From: Lunularia cruciata
Taxonomy: Eukaryota; Streptophyta; Marchantiopsida; Lunulariales; Lunulariaceae
Assembly (NCBI GenBank): GCA_948567375.1
Contig: OX419756.1
Location: 3,415,001-3,479,000 of the forward strand
Direction of reading: 5' to 3'
DNA length: 64,000 nucleotides
Below are positions 43,858-54,529 of this stretch, piece by piece; the stretch's first letter is position 1; each line of letters opens with the position of its first letter. The position numbers and the translations under genes were made by a program. A model generated the notes under the pieces. It saw only the letters and a program-made list of their open reading frames with translations, was not told where the DNA came from and made no database searches.

Positions 43858-44604
43858 TGTAATACTCCGAGGACAAGAGAAGAGAGAAAACACAGATTGC
43901 ACACTCAAACATTCGATGCCCCAAGGGAGCACCTTCTCTTTATTATATAGACAAAGAAGATCTCCTCCAAGGAAGCTCCACCATAGGATTAGGGACACAA
44001 ATAGGTGACATGTCAGCAAGCTCCATCCTTGGATTACTTACTTGGATGGGTGACCTGTCTGGTCTGGGTCCTATCTGGTTGGTCAAACAAGCTTTGACCG
44101 GAGGAAATCTTTTAGGGAATCTTCTTGTAGGAATCTCAGAATCACGTGAGTGAGGTACTGTTGGAAAGCTCTCGATGAGACAAAGCAGGGGGGAGGAAGG
44201 CCAACCTTTCCTATGTTTGGGGGAGGGGGAGGGGAATCTGCACATTTTCAAGGCCTAACTCATTCGTTTAGGCCTCTAAAATTGCCTTCAAAGATTTCAG
44301 GCATATTTCGGTTCCTACTCTATTAGTAGAAGTCCTCTTTTGGTGATACCTCTTTCTGATCTATTTAGTCCATCATGTGTAACATCCTTCCAAATGTTAC
44401 CAAACCAATTCTCACCTTTAAATCATATGTCTAGCTATTGGTTCTAAGGTTCTCAAGTCTATTTCGGTTTCTACCCTATTAGTAGAAGTACTCTTTTGGT
44501 GATACTTCTATCTGATCTATTTTGACCATCATGTATAACATCATTCTAGATGTTACCAAACTGAATTTCACATCTAGATCATATGGCTAACCCTTGGTAT
44601 TACA
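43858..44604 (-). mobile_element. Solo LTR of family L3
   Basis: 747 bp with TG...CA ends (TGTAATACTCC to GGTATTACA) and a perfect 5-bp target duplication AACCA (43,853-43,857 and 44,605-44,609). The orientation is minus relative to the copy at 8,315-9,060. It has no internal region. Insertion into the leader of the DNMT-gypsy element makes it younger than that element. Confidence 0.9.
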
Positions 44605-44821
44605 AACCACTACTCAAAATTTGCTCCTTCTTTGCTCAAAATTTGGCCAGCGCTTCCGCACACCATCCGCCTAACTGCCAAACCTGCATCAATTGAATGA
44701 GCTTCTGCACACTAGGGAAACACTGAACTTGAATCGAGCTACAAACAATCCACCGAGCTTAGAGATACCACCAACACTCAAAGTTCTTGCACCCAATTTC
44801 CCCCTGATTTCACTTCTCTGA

Positions 44822-45268
44822 TGTAATCAGATTGCTTACCACTCTCAACTCAACTCAGATCAGTACTTGATCTGTCACTCTATAAACTGCCAACAACTGG
44901 GCATTGATTACAATCAAGCCACACCCACTCAAGCATAGAGAATCTAGGTGACACTCACCGGCCTTTGTCCACCATAGCCAGGAACTCGAAGGCTCAACAT
45001 CAGAGAAGTGAGCTCTCTGGAGTTGCACTTTGAAAGTATACCCCTGGACTCGAGCTAGGTCTGAACCCTAACGGTCCCGCTGATGGCACACTTGACGGTG
45101 TGAACGGGGCAAAGTGACGGTGGGCCCCACTGTGAGGTTAGTACCCTGAACACCAAATCTGACTGTCGGAAAGTAGTCTTTGAGAAACTGCCGAAATAAC
45201 TCTAACTACTATCACTAAAACTCCAGTGTCCGAGCATCTAGATGCGGCACTACAAATGGCGTGACAAT
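44822..45268 (-). mobile_element. 5' LTR of the DNMT-gypsy element
   Basis: Plus-strand ends TGTAATCAGATTG and GGCGTGACA; on the element strand it starts TGTCACGCC. It matches 32,487-32,953 closely, with about a dozen substitutions, which suggests an appreciable age. Next to it on the element strand, ACATCAGAGA is a weak match to the initiator-Met primer site. Confidence 0.75.
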
Positions 45269-46289
45269 ATTCTCAAACATAAAATGATGAGTTTTAAGAT
45301 AATATCTTTGCTTTAGAGAAAGTGCAGAAGAAATGAACTTAAACTTAAAAGAGCAAACTGAAAACTCAATTTCAAATATCATGAATTAAGAAGAAAGAAT
45401 AAAAATTCTAACTAAAGTGAAAACAACGTTGCGAGAGTTTATGGAAGAAAACTAAAGAAATAAAGAAATAATGAGTGAGAGGGAAATAACAAAATTACTT
45501 GAATTTAAATGTAAAAAAGGACAGTTACTCGAAGCATATATAAATAACATAGAACAAAGATGCATAAGAGAATTAACTAAAAATTTTGATTGGTTTGAAT
45601 GTAATAAAATATATGTTTACCTTGTGAAATAAAAAGAATTACCATATATAAAAGAAGACGGTGAAAGAGGCGACCGCGCAGAAAACACGAAGGATGGGAA
45701 GACCCCATCAAGCCGAAAGAAAACTATATGATACCTTTAGATATAGGTAAACATTGCATCTACTCTAGAAATAGAGAAAAGTAACATAAAACAAAACAAA
45801 ACAAAATAAGTAAAAGGAAGTAATTAAAAAAATCATCTTTGGTGTAGTAGTAGTAGATAGAGAAATGCAAGCTAATTCTTAACTATTTTATTAATTATGA
45901 GTACTTATCAGAAGATTCATTGTGGGTCAATTATTAGATCTATATTATTTGAAGTCCATTTAAGCTTAACTGTTATAGTAGTTATATCTTACTGTTGATT
46001 GCTTGCACTAGAACTGGATACACCAATGCTCTTTTGGTACAGCTGCCATAAGTCTACTTAAAGGAGAACTTCATCTCTATCTTCCACTTTGTGGATTGAA
46101 GACCTCCCTCTACTATATACAGGGTGCTTCTACTCTGTGCTTCTACTCTGTAGATGAAAGATCTTCCCCGCACTTTTACTAAGATAGAAACAATTTGCCC
46201 AATTCAAGGTGATTTTGAGGTGTTGGATTTCAATGAATACCTTAATCAATTCACTATGATGGATGCTTCTACTTTGCAGATGGAAGACC
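45269..46289 (+). repeat. Repeat R, copy 3 (3' part)
   Basis: Continues R from 32,392 across the inserted element and shares the GTAGATGAAAGA...CTTCC boxes with other copies. It is cut at 46,289, in the middle of the second GATGGAAGACC box, by mitochondrial block A. Confidence 0.75.
45657..45715 (-). mobile_element. 59-bp LINE 3'-end scrap
   Basis: Reverse complement of the LINE 3' end, with the GATGGG/CCCATC hairpin and the terminal GCGGTCGCC box. It is flanked by AAAGAA (45,651-45,656 and 45,716-45,721). Other R copies (near 2,510, 55,735 and 62,790) lack it and provide the empty site. Confidence 0.85.
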
Positions 46290-46512
46290 CCTATGGAATA
46301 TTCTTCCGATGCCTACGTTCGGTATTCCAGGAATATATATAATATTTCTTAAAAGGATGTCTCGTTCAAAGATGCGAAGGTTGAAAGAGATCGCCCGGAT
46401 AAGACTCCTACCCTAAAGCGGGACCAGACTACAGGGGACTAAAGTCAGGGTGCGTAGTAGCCTGGTCCGACAGCTGGCCATTCTCATCAGCTCTGACTCG
46501 ACTAACTTCTTT

Positions 46513-46613
46513 GGGGCTTAGCTCCATGTTACCCTTTTTGTCTCTCCCTTGTAGGGGGAGACAAAAAGATGGGGTCTTCCTATCCTTCAATTTTCCTACC
46601 CGGTCGCCTTTTA
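46513..46613 (+). mobile_element. 101-bp LINE 3'-end scrap
   Basis: Starts GGGGCTTAGCTCC and ends CGGTCGCCTTTTA. Both flanks are TCGACTAACTTCTTT (46,498-46,512 and 46,614-46,628), a perfect 15-bp target duplication. The empty site is at 57,574-57,588, inverted, in block B. The scrap has an internal TCTCCCTTGTAGGGGGAGA palindrome not seen in the others. Confidence 0.95.
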
Positions 46614-47598
46614 TCGACTAACTTCTTTCCATTCGAGGTTTATTAACCTCTTGCTCGAACGGTCGTGGTGTGTTATAAGAAAGCTTTTATGCGCTTTGCT
46701 TGTCCCACCGTAGATATTTATGCTATGCCCTGGAAGGACTTTTGCCATCAAGACCTAGGGGCCGTAGGGCAAGCAGACAATACCCAAAGGGTACTTGTTA
46801 AGTCCTTGCTGGAGATTATTCGTTCCCAACTTTCTAGGGAGCGAAACCCGCTTATCCGGGGGGAAGACTCCAGAAAAGAGTTTCCTAACTATGGAAAAGT
46901 GCTAAAGCCTACCCATTTGCTCGCCAATCTGGGTTGAAGTCAAGTTGGAGCCAGAATGGCCGGTAAGCTGCTACCATTACGTGCGTGATTTGCAACTCGC
47001 ACGGCGCCTGTGGCCTGAACATTTTGATCTGGAACAGCGGGCCTAGGAACCTTAACAACTCGTAAATACGTGCAAAGCCAGAGGGTGGAGGGGGTCACAA
47101 GCGAGCCTCCTTCGGTAGAATACGCTTGTGCATACCCATCGTCATATTATCGGGGTCTCCTAGGGACCCTTCGGATCCAGACCTATTACGGCGCATTTTA
47201 TACGTGCGACGGGGGAGGGTTTTAGTTTCTTCAACCCCGCACACCCCCCGAGCGCCTATTACGCGGTCCTTTGAAGATGACCTGATAGACTGCGTCAAAG
47301 TCATAAACCTGCCACGCGGTAACCATTTAATAAGTACATAGGTTCCTTCTCTACTGTTTGCTATCAAGCGCTTTCCTATTGCTAGGTAACTTCCGGTTTG
47401 TGGGTAATACAGGCCTCTCTGACTTCCTAGGTATAAAAGTAACCACTATGACCTCCCCGTTAGTAATTCCGCTTCAATAAAAGCGAATTTAAAATAGTTA
47501 TTATAGAACTCCTTTTCACGAGGTCTATTTTCTCCTAAATGAAGCCCAAATAAAAGAGACAGTTGAAAGAAAACCAAATCTAACAAATAAGATAAAGC

Positions 47599-47631
47599 GG
47601 CCGTAGGACGGGAAACTGTCACGTATGGTTC
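47599..47631 (+). other. Group II intron domain V (block A)
   Basis: GGCCGTAG begins the outer stem. GACGG-GAAA-CTGTC forms the inner stem with a GNRA tetraloop, followed by a 2-nt AC bulge and the closing strand ending GGTTC. This is the catalytic hairpin of a group II intron. Block B carries the homologue at 58,775-58,807 with C-T changes in the 3' strand. Confidence 0.8.
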
Positions 47632-47720
47632 TCAATTGGCGGCCAGGTGGGAAACCCGTGGTCGACCATAACATCCTAGCAGATGGTGTCACTATCATAG
47701 TTACTCAAGATATTATGTTA

Positions 47721-47874
47721 GGTATTCAAAATATCTTAGGCGCTGTAAAATAAATTTCTCATATAAATTCTGTTGGGTTTAGCTCCAATTTTTTCACTTT
47801 TTCATTTTTTCATCTATCTTGTACGGTTTGGTAGGGTCTTTTCATCTTTCGTGTTTTTACGTGGTCGCCCTTTT
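47721..47874 (+). mobile_element. 154-bp LINE 3'-end scrap
   Basis: Longest of the scraps: it starts within the end of the LINE ORF (ATATCTTAGGCGCTGTAAAA) and runs through the 3' UTR. The flanks AGATATTATGTTA (47,708-47,720) and AGATATTGTGTTT (47,875-47,887) are a 12-13-bp target duplication. The empty site is at 58,884-58,896 in block B. The hairpins are partly decayed. Confidence 0.9.
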
Positions 47875-48480
47875 AGATATTGTGTTTGGAGAGGTCCTCG
47901 AACTGAACATGAATGCCTTTGGGCCAACAAGCCTAGTTGGAAAATTGCTTGTCTTTATATCTGACAGCGAAGTTTATCAAGGGGACACTTGGAGATCGGC
48001 ATCCACGGAGCACCGCCGGCTAAACGACCTTCAAGCGACCCTGAGAAAACTACAGTCGTGTAGCACGATGCCAGATCAACATCTATGATCCCGAATACAC
48101 TACCAACGCCCCAGTACGGCCTCTTCTTTTCCCTTAACAGCATTGACGGAATTCAAGGAGTCCTTGTAACTTACGGCGCTATCGACTCTTTTTCGTGCCA
48201 TTCAGGCTAGCTCATAAGCTAGGAAACAGGCTCACCTTGCAGAGGAGCAATAGTAACATGGCTTACCCGGGAACAGCAAGTTTCAATCAGAGAACCGTGG
48301 GGCTGCCACCGCTAAGACGCTCTAAAAGAGCCGAAGGTAGGGCTGCCTTTACCATCATTCGCTATGCCGGGGTAAAGCTGAGAAGAGAATGCAAAAAAAT
48401 ATATGTTTTTTCTTTTCGCTTTCTCATACACCCCCGGAAAAGGCTGATGCTTTACGCGGAGGGAAACCAACTAAAACCCA

Positions 48481-48491
48481 ACCCAAACCTT
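48481..48491 (+). repeat. Left target-site duplication of the full LINE
   Basis: ACCCAAACCTT, repeated exactly at 52,238-52,248. The empty homologous site in block B is near 59,595-59,612 (CCCAAAACCTTTAAGG). Confidence 0.95.
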
Positions 48492-48984
48492 GCATGAGTT
48501 TTTTTACTGGACGGCGTGCGGGGGAGCAGCGGGAGAGTGTGGAGACGGGAGAGGAGAGGGAGAGACGTGAGACAACTTTGATGATTTTTGAGTGTTTTCT
48601 AGCAGGTAGCATTTGAGTGAATAGTCAATTCTCTTTGTTTTTCAATTTCGGTTCCATTGGTACTTAGATTTAAGACTATGGATAATGGAATAGAAAGTTA
48701 TGATGATTTTTAGCTTTTTTAGGGTTGAAAGTGATCATAATACATTGAGAATGATGGGTTGGAAATTTTCATTTCTAATCTCTTGGTTTTCATGATTAAG
48801 TTCAATGTGAATTTAATTTGAAAATTTTGGAGATGAAAATTGAAAGTTATGAAAGTTTATAGATTTTAGAGTTTAGAGAGATTATTTCTTATGTGGGTTG
48901 GGATGTGAGGGGTTGTGGTTTTGCAGATATGGGGAGATATGGAGAGGAATATCATGTGTTACTATCACTATTCTTGTGCTAGCC

Positions 48985-50412
48985 ATGGCTACACCTTCCC
49001 ATGTGGGGTCGCCTAGAGCGGGTCGGGATACACCATGCCCGGTGTGTCGCCGACGCTTTACCTCGCAAGGGGTAAAGACCCATGTGGGAAGGATGCACAA
49101 GGACTATGATTGGACCACTTGGGATGCTCACGTGAGACGAGCGACCACATCGACTGCAGTGACACTCGGGATTACGCACGTTTCTTCTATACCTTTGTTG
49201 ATCGTTCCAGGGATACCGACCGAGTCGTGGGAGTGGTTAGTTTCTCAGGCAGGTTGCATTTTGGGGTTATTTGAGACTAGTTTTCCATGTCCACGTCTAT
49301 TCCATAGGCTACCCCGCACACTCCATGATGAGGCTAGATAGGCTTTTTACCTACCACTAGATCGTTTAGCACATGATCCCTTGGACGAGTTAGCGTGGTT
49401 CCTATTCCTCCTACTCCCTCGATGGTGTCTTTGTTATGCTAGAGGGGGACGCGCGGGGCATATAGAGGTGGCGGCTAGATTTTGTCGATTTTGAGCGGAG
49501 GATTGGGCAGTGCTTCAGGAGAAGTCTGTTAGGGCTATACGAGTTAGGAGACAAGCATCGCCACAGGATACCACACATTCCACTCGATTACGACGATGTA
49601 GGACATTGGGTCTGGCGGGAGAGTTTAGTAGAGCAGCACGAGCGCTACACCCTTTGTCTATAGCGAGTCCTACTGATGAGACCATCTCTTCCCTACGCTC
49701 ATTGCATCCTATAGCAGTAGAGGGACTACCACTAGAGGTCTTAGATTATCACCCTGAGCAGCCTTTATGTCTTGAAAGGTTGCTATTTGCACAAGCATTG
49801 TGCACTGCCCCTCGCCTTTCCTCAGGAGGCTTGTCAGGGATGGTTTATGAGCACCTTAGAGATTGCTTCCAGGCATATGATCCTTCTAGTGGTTTTACCG
49901 AGTTGTTTCAAGTGGCTGCAGCAGTAGCGAGAGGAGACATTCCTATGTCTATTAGTCGGGTCTTAGGTGCTAGTCGACTTCTTGTGATTGAGAAGGACAC
50001 GGGAGGCATTAGACCGATTGCTATTGGAGAGATCTTTTTGTGTTTGGTCAGTCATACCATTGTCCATTAGCATCGTTCTCACTTTTGACAGCACCTTAGT
50101 CCACATCAGTTTGGAGTAGCTACACCTGGAGGATGTGAGGCTATATCTCTAAGCATTAGAGCACTCCTAGATATCCATCCGGAGTGGGTCGTCCTACAGG
50201 TGGATGTTGAGAACGCTTTTAAGAGCGTCTCACGTGCATCCATCTTTAGAGAGCTTAGGGAGGCTGGTGGATCATTGGCGAGTCTCATTCCTTTTGTGCG
50301 GTCTTTTTATGGCTCTCCTGCTTCCCTTTACTACCAGCATGGTGGTTCACAAGAAGGAGTTACCGTCTTGGAGTCACCTGTTGGTACACAACAGGGAGAT
50401 CCTTTGGGGGGG
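48985..50412 (+). pseudogene. LINE ORF, N-terminal half: C2H2 finger and RT
   Basis: From the ATG at 48,985 the frame carries a C2H2 finger at 49,036-49,098 (C-P-V-C ... H-V-G-R-M-H), which in R2-type elements binds target DNA. RT follows: GGIRPIAIGEIFLCLV (about 50,008-50,050), motif A LQVDVENAFKSV (50,194 onward), and motif B GTQQGDPLGG (about 50,388-50,415). Stops at 49,339-49,341, 49,492-49,494, 50,068-50,070 and near 50,089 break it. After GDPLGG an extra G in the G-run moves the frame. The frame is otherwise constant over 1.4 kb. Confidence 0.85.
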
Positions 50413-52150
50413 GCCCTTATTTGCCATGGCTCACTTTAGAGCTCTCCTATCTACTACTTTGGCCATGCCAGGTTGTGTATTTCCTCCCTTGGCAGATGAT
50501 ACACACATTGTAGGCCCTATAGATCAGATTAGGCAGGCCTTTGACTACTTGACTACCGAGCTACATCTAGTAGGCTTGAGAGTGAAGGTGTCAAAGTGTA
50601 GGGCATGGTCCCCTTTAGGTATCCCTCCCCACCTTGAGCTTCCAGAGGGGTGTATCACATCAATAGATGGACTTTGTGTTCTTGGAGTGCCAGTAGGATC
50701 GGAGGATTTCATCACACACTTCTTGGACGCTGCCCTTGCAGAGGATGTTCTCCATGTGGATGACCTTCCATTACTAGGAGATCCACAAGTGGCATTTGGT
50801 ATACTCTCTTGGAGTATTGCTCGTTCACCATCCTACCTCATCCGTATAGTTCCCCCCTCATCGTCCTTCCTATCACGTCTGACAGCATTTGATAGGAGGA
50901 TTATGGGAGTCTTTGGTGATATTGGACCAGGGACTTTTGAGTGTGTGACAGGGGATTTGGCACGTAGATAGATGGCTCTACCAATCTCATGTGGTGGGGT
51001 TGGCTTGCTTTCTATGGAGGAGATGGCACCTATAGCATTTTTGGGTAGTTGGGCTCTCTCGGCACCCCTACTTGCCTCTCGTTTTGTGGTTGCTGATAGG
51101 CCGGTTTTGGAGACTTATGTGACAGAGATGGAAGGACGACCCTTTTCTCTCCAAGTGTTATTGCGGCAGACGAGAGATAGTCCATCCCCACGAGCACGAG
51201 AGGGTTTTCCATTGTTTGCTTCACTATTGTCAGATTGGACTAGAGGTCTACATTCTTCCTTGATGGAGCGACAGTGTGAGCATACGCTACATTCTCTCTT
51301 AGTTGACTCATCCATTCCTCAAGCTACTAGAGCACGTCTACGCTCTTGCTCCGGCAAGGGTGCAGGCTCGTGGATCCTAGCTCGACCATGCATTAGGGCT
51401 TTCCGACTCGCGTCGGCTACTTTCTCTACATCGATGAGGTTTTGCCTAGGTTTGGTCCACCCATCTGCATCTTCACTACTCACTTGTGAGTGTGGTTCTA
51501 CACTAGATGCAGCGGTGGTCCACATGACATGGTGTTCTTTTGGAGGACAGAGGATAGCTACACATGATGCCATTAGAGACATAGTGCTTGCTATGGCACG
51601 AGAGAGTGGATACTTAGCTTGGAGGGAGTGTTCGTATGCATTGCAGACAACACATGTCAGGGCAGACTTATACTTGGTCCGAGATGATCAGGTGACAGTA
51701 GCGGATGTCATGGTCATGCACCCTACACGGGATACAGTTTTGGAGGGAGTGATTACCCATCCCTCTGGATGGGCGGCGAGTGCAGCAGCAGGTCGCAAGG
51801 TCTCCCAGTTTAGGGGCATCCAGCAAGGTCACCTCTTTGTTCCTCTAGCGTTGGAGTTATATGGAGCAATGGACAAGGCATTTGACACATTTGTCAGGGA
51901 GTGCGCGAGTGCTTATCATGTTAGGAGTCAAGGGGTACCATTCTCACTCTCATACTTTGTAGCTTACTTTAGACAGCGTGTGTCCATTGCTCTACAAAGG
52001 GTAGTGGCTGGTGCAATCCAGAGGAGAGCAATCACATTAGGTGATGTTTCTTCGGATGCTCCAGTTGTGTGTAGACCGTACGACTTGCATAGCCTGGATA
52101 TCTTAGGTGCGGTAGGGCAGATTTCTCATACAGAGTCTATTGGGGCTTAG
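50413..52150 (+). pseudogene. LINE ORF, C-terminal half: RT end, CxC-H-C knuckle and endonuclease
   Basis: In the shifted frame it begins PLFAMAHFRALL, then PLADDTHIVGP (motif C) and the thumb-like region to a TAG at 50,969. Reading continues in the same frame as MALPISCGGVGLLSMEEMAP. Near 51,486-51,536 there is a CECGSTL...VVHMTWC knuckle (C-x-C-x9-H-x3-C). Then come RADLYLVRDDQ and VADVMVMHP (catalytic acid pair), AAGRKVSQF (Lys), and FVPLALELYGAMDKAF. This layout matches the restriction-like endonuclease of R2-family LINEs, which nicks target DNA to start reverse transcription. The stop is at 52,148-52,150, inside the start of the 3' UTR hairpin. Confidence 0.8.
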
Positions 52151-52237
52151 CCCCATGTTACCTTTTTTGTCTCTCCCTTGTATGGCTTGATGGGGTCTTC
52201 CCATCCTTCATTTTTCCTACGCGGTCGCCTTTATCTT
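52134..52237 (+). promoter_or_regulatory. LINE 3' UTR with two hairpins
   Basis: TTGGGGCTTAGCCCC (6-bp stem) is followed by a pyrimidine-rich stretch, then TGATGGGGTCTTCCCATC (6-bp stem, 5-nt loop) and the terminal GCGGTCGCC box. The same order is kept in the dispersed scraps. It is probably the RNA structure recognised by the element's own RT. Confidence 0.65.
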
Positions 52238-52248
52238 ACCCAAACCTT

Positions 52249-52650
52249 TAAGTGGCAATAACTAAGCGAGTAAAATATTAAAAACCCTTGTAAAGGCAAA
52301 GATGTCTCCTTTGGACCTGTGCCTGTACCAAATCACATCGGGCCCTACTCAATGAAAACTTGTAGTAGGTGGTGACAGGATTTGAACCTGTAACTTTCAG
52401 GCAGACACGCTTCCAAATCTATACTAGCTAAATGTTGATTAGACTCTTCCATAAGGAGCTTCCATGTGCGGTGCAGGATGGATGGTCAAAAAAGAGGCTA
52501 TGTCGTGTGGAAACAGGTTGTTGGTGCAAGGCCTTTTTGCATCGACTATCATTTAGTCTCTTGTCCCAAGCAGTTTGTGTAATCTGCTCCATCGTTGAGG
52601 CTCTATAATGTTAGTAGGCCGAAAGTACCCCTTCTAGTCCTACCATAATT
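52249..52650 (+). other. Mitochondrial-type block A, right part
   Basis: Continues block A after the LINE and matches block B at 59,605-60,000. It includes a tRNA T-arm-like sequence around 52,378-52,394. The block fades out near 52,650. Confidence 0.65.
52375..52401 (-). tRNA. tRNA-like T-arm remnant
   Basis: On the minus strand, ACAGGTTCAAATCCTGT is a perfect T-arm (5-bp stem, TTCAAAT loop) followed by CACCACCT, which could be an acceptor 3' strand. A matching 5' acceptor strand, D arm and anticodon arm are not found upstream. It is a tRNA fragment or a chance match. The homologue in block B near 59,727-59,755 is split by a LINE scrap. Confidence 0.35.
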
Positions 52651-52859
52651 TATGAACTTATTGAGAGCTCAAATTTTATCATAACAAATAGATTTATCTT
52701 TGACTTTTATCATAATAAATAGATCTAATTTTGGATAAAATTTTGATGTAATTAAATATCATTATTATTGATCCAGAATAAATAATAATATGATGAATTC
52801 ATCTAACATTGTTTATTCTATTGATTAAAAAAACCTCTAATCAAACTCTTTTAATTCTC
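52651..52859. other. AT-rich spacer
   Basis: Short spacer with repeated ATCATAA(C/T)AAATAGAT motifs near 52,678-52,725. No gene. Confidence 0.4.
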
Positions 52860-53910
52860 TTTATTCTTATATAGCATTGGAGTAAGTCAATATGGATTTG
52901 GTGCATGAATCATTTAAGATCATTTTAAATTTTGACTTCAATATAATCTTTGTAGATGGATTTAGAAAAATGATTAATGAATATCTTACGATTAAAGATG
53001 TGATTCTCAATTGTACTTAGTTGTGATCGTTTCTCACCATGATCGTTTCTCGAGTGTTCATCATCAATTGGTGCATTCAATTCACTAGTTTATTTTGGAG
53101 AATATTCTTTGTCATTTTCAAAACCAAACTTGCTATGTTCACAGTATACCATCTACAAACCAATGGATAAATAAAGCAGGCCAATTGCACTATTGAAGGC
53201 ATACTCTAGGGCTTCATCTTATAGGAATAAGAAAGGTGAGACACCTTACTTCCACCGGTGGAATTTACAAAAATACAGTGAATGCATCTATATAGATCAC
53301 CCCATTCTTCCTCATGTATGGAGAACACCCTTTCAGACCTTCAAGCTTGGAAAAGATCTGCCCAATGGCTACAAAAGTTGACATTTTCAACACTTTGGTT
53401 TCTAGAATCCAACAAAGTGTGGAGAACGCCAAACACAAGTTGCATATAGCCCAAAATTAACAAAAAAAAAATATATGCACATTGTAAGCACATGGAGTTC
53501 AATAGTGGAGATCAAGTGTGGCTATCCACAACCAATTTCATGTTAGTTGGCACTTGTAAGCTCAAACCTTATCGTTCCTTTTCCCATTATCAGTAAAATC
53601 AGGTGTAGTGACTTATCACCACGAACTACCACTACACATTAAGATCCATCCAATGTTCCATGTTTCCTTGCAACAAGAAGTTAGACCTTCTCCAACACTC
53701 ATTGATGATAGGATTAATATGAAGTCACATGCATTTCCCAAATGCATTTTTGGTAACCCCCTTCCATGTGTGGAACATCTCATACATTAGAATAGATACC
53801 CATTGTATGAGACAACATGGGCATATGTGGCTAACTTGACAAATGCACCGGTACTAATGCAATCTTTTGAGCAAGAACTTTACAATGAGGATGTTACACC
53901 TTAAAAGAGG
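52860..53910 (+). pseudogene. Gypsy integrase and GPY tail remnant
   Basis: Plus-strand broken frames read as gypsy integrase: MDLVHESFK, then FTSLFWRIFFVIFKTKLAMFT, and YHLQTNG.IKQANCTIEGIL (third catalytic acid region). Next come GDQVWLSTTNFMLVGTCKLKPY and a YHHELPLHIKIHPMFHVSLQQ tail, typical of the module before the chromodomain or 3' LTR. Many stops. An L3-type LTR follows at 53,917. A sister piece of the tail is at 60,005-60,530. Confidence 0.8.
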
Positions 53911-53916
53911 AGAGGT

Positions 53917-54365
53917 TTGTAATACTACTAACTATATGTATTATCTAGAGGTGGAAATCGGCTTGATAATATCTTGAGAAATGTTTTATATGTGTAATAC
54001 CAAGAGCTAGACATATGATCTAGATGTGAAATTTGGTTTGGTAACATCTGGAATGACATTATACATGATGGTCAAAATAGATCAGATAGAAGTATCACAA
54101 AAGAATAATTCTACTAATGGAGCAGAAATCAAAATAGATTTGAAGACCTTCGAATCAATAGCTAGACATGTGATTTAAAGGTGAAAATTAGTTTGATAAC
54201 ATCTAGAAGGATGTTACACATGATAGACTAAATAGATTAGGAAGAGGTATCGCCAAAAGGGGACTTCTACTAATAGAGTAGGAACATAAATATGTTTGAA
54301 ATCTTTGAAGGCAATTTCGGAGGCCTAAACGGATGAATTAGGCCTAAAAAATGTGCAAAATAAAT
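53917..54365 (+). mobile_element. L3-family LTR fragments, two starts
   Basis: TGTAATACTACTAAC at 53,920 begins an L3-type LTR, and a second LTR-like start, TGTAATACCAAGAGC, appears at 53,993. The sequence then follows the L3 LTR for about 370 bp and stops near 54,365 against an integrase piece on the other strand. It may be one LTR inserted in another, both truncated. Confidence 0.65.
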
Positions 54366-54512
54366 CTTGGCAAACGTTGGAGCATCCATGGTATCTACAA
54401 TGGATATCAAATGAATCTGATTGCTAAATTTATCAAGAAATACAATCATGGCTATATAGCTTTGACTTATCTTTGGCAAGGATGCAATAAGGTCAAGACT
54501 TACATGTTCCAT
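54366..54512 (-). pseudogene. Gypsy integrase core fragment
   Basis: On the minus strand, MEHVSLDLIASLPKISQSY and KFSNQIHLISIVDTMDAP form the first half of the DDE core. Closely related to 31,230-31,525. Both copies are followed by repeat R in the same orientation, so integrase scrap and R probably belong to one larger repeat. Confidence 0.7.
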
Positions 54513-54529
54513 GGCTAGTTATAAGCATC

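Larger units (their letters stand above)
32393..45268 (-). mobile_element. Ty3/gypsy element with DNA methyltransferase and PHD finger
   Basis: A 12.9-kb minus-strand LTR retrotransposon with the order gag (42,853-41,011), protease and DNMT twice in tandem (41,005-36,618), RT/RNase H (36,200-34,448), integrase (34,447-33,850), and GPY-like tail plus PHD finger (33,590-33,204). It has inserted into repeat R: R breaks at 32,392 and resumes at 45,269, with GCATT and ATATT flanks resembling a 5-bp target duplication. In-frame stops are scattered through all modules, so it is inactive. Retrotransposons carrying cytosine methyltransferases have been reported in charophyte algae and dinoflagellates; this one sits in what looks like a land-plant genome. 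Confidence 0.85.
46290..48491 (+). other. Mitochondrial-type block A, left part
   Basis: GC-richer organellar-type sequence nearly identical to block B (57,339-60,000). It contains a group II intron domain V (47,599-47,631) and long non-coding stretches. Two LINE 3' scraps interrupt it. No intact gene was recognised; short frames such as 46,665-46,937 have no known domain. Block A continues at 52,249 after the inserted LINE. Confidence 0.7.
48492..52237 (+). mobile_element. Full-length LINE with C2H2 finger and restriction-like endonuclease
   Basis: 3,746 bp between perfect 11-bp target duplications. It has a 5' UTR of about 490 bp and one ORF (48,985-52,150, broken). Its 3' UTR carries two hairpins (GGGGCTTAGCCCC and GATGGG-loop-CCCATC), and its end lacks a poly-A tail. 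The domain order is C2H2 finger, RT, CxC-H-C knuckle, PD-(D/E)xK-like endonuclease, as in R2/R4-type elements rather than the APE-type L1 and RTE LINEs usual in plants. It has inserted into mitochondrial block A. Lesions are few: stops at 49,339, 49,492, 50,068 and 50,089, one extra G in an 8-G run at 50,406-50,413, and TAG at 50,969. It therefore looks young. Confidence 0.9.

Noticed and set aside
47819-48497. Short ORFs of 60-100 codons in block A
   Set aside because: They are partly conserved in block B because the DNA is paralogous, but they are interrupted by LINE scraps and show no recognisable protein family.
52375-52450. A functional tRNA gene
   Set aside because: Only the T-arm is convincing. 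No D arm, anticodon arm or 5' acceptor strand could be placed, and the homologous copy is split by an insertion.
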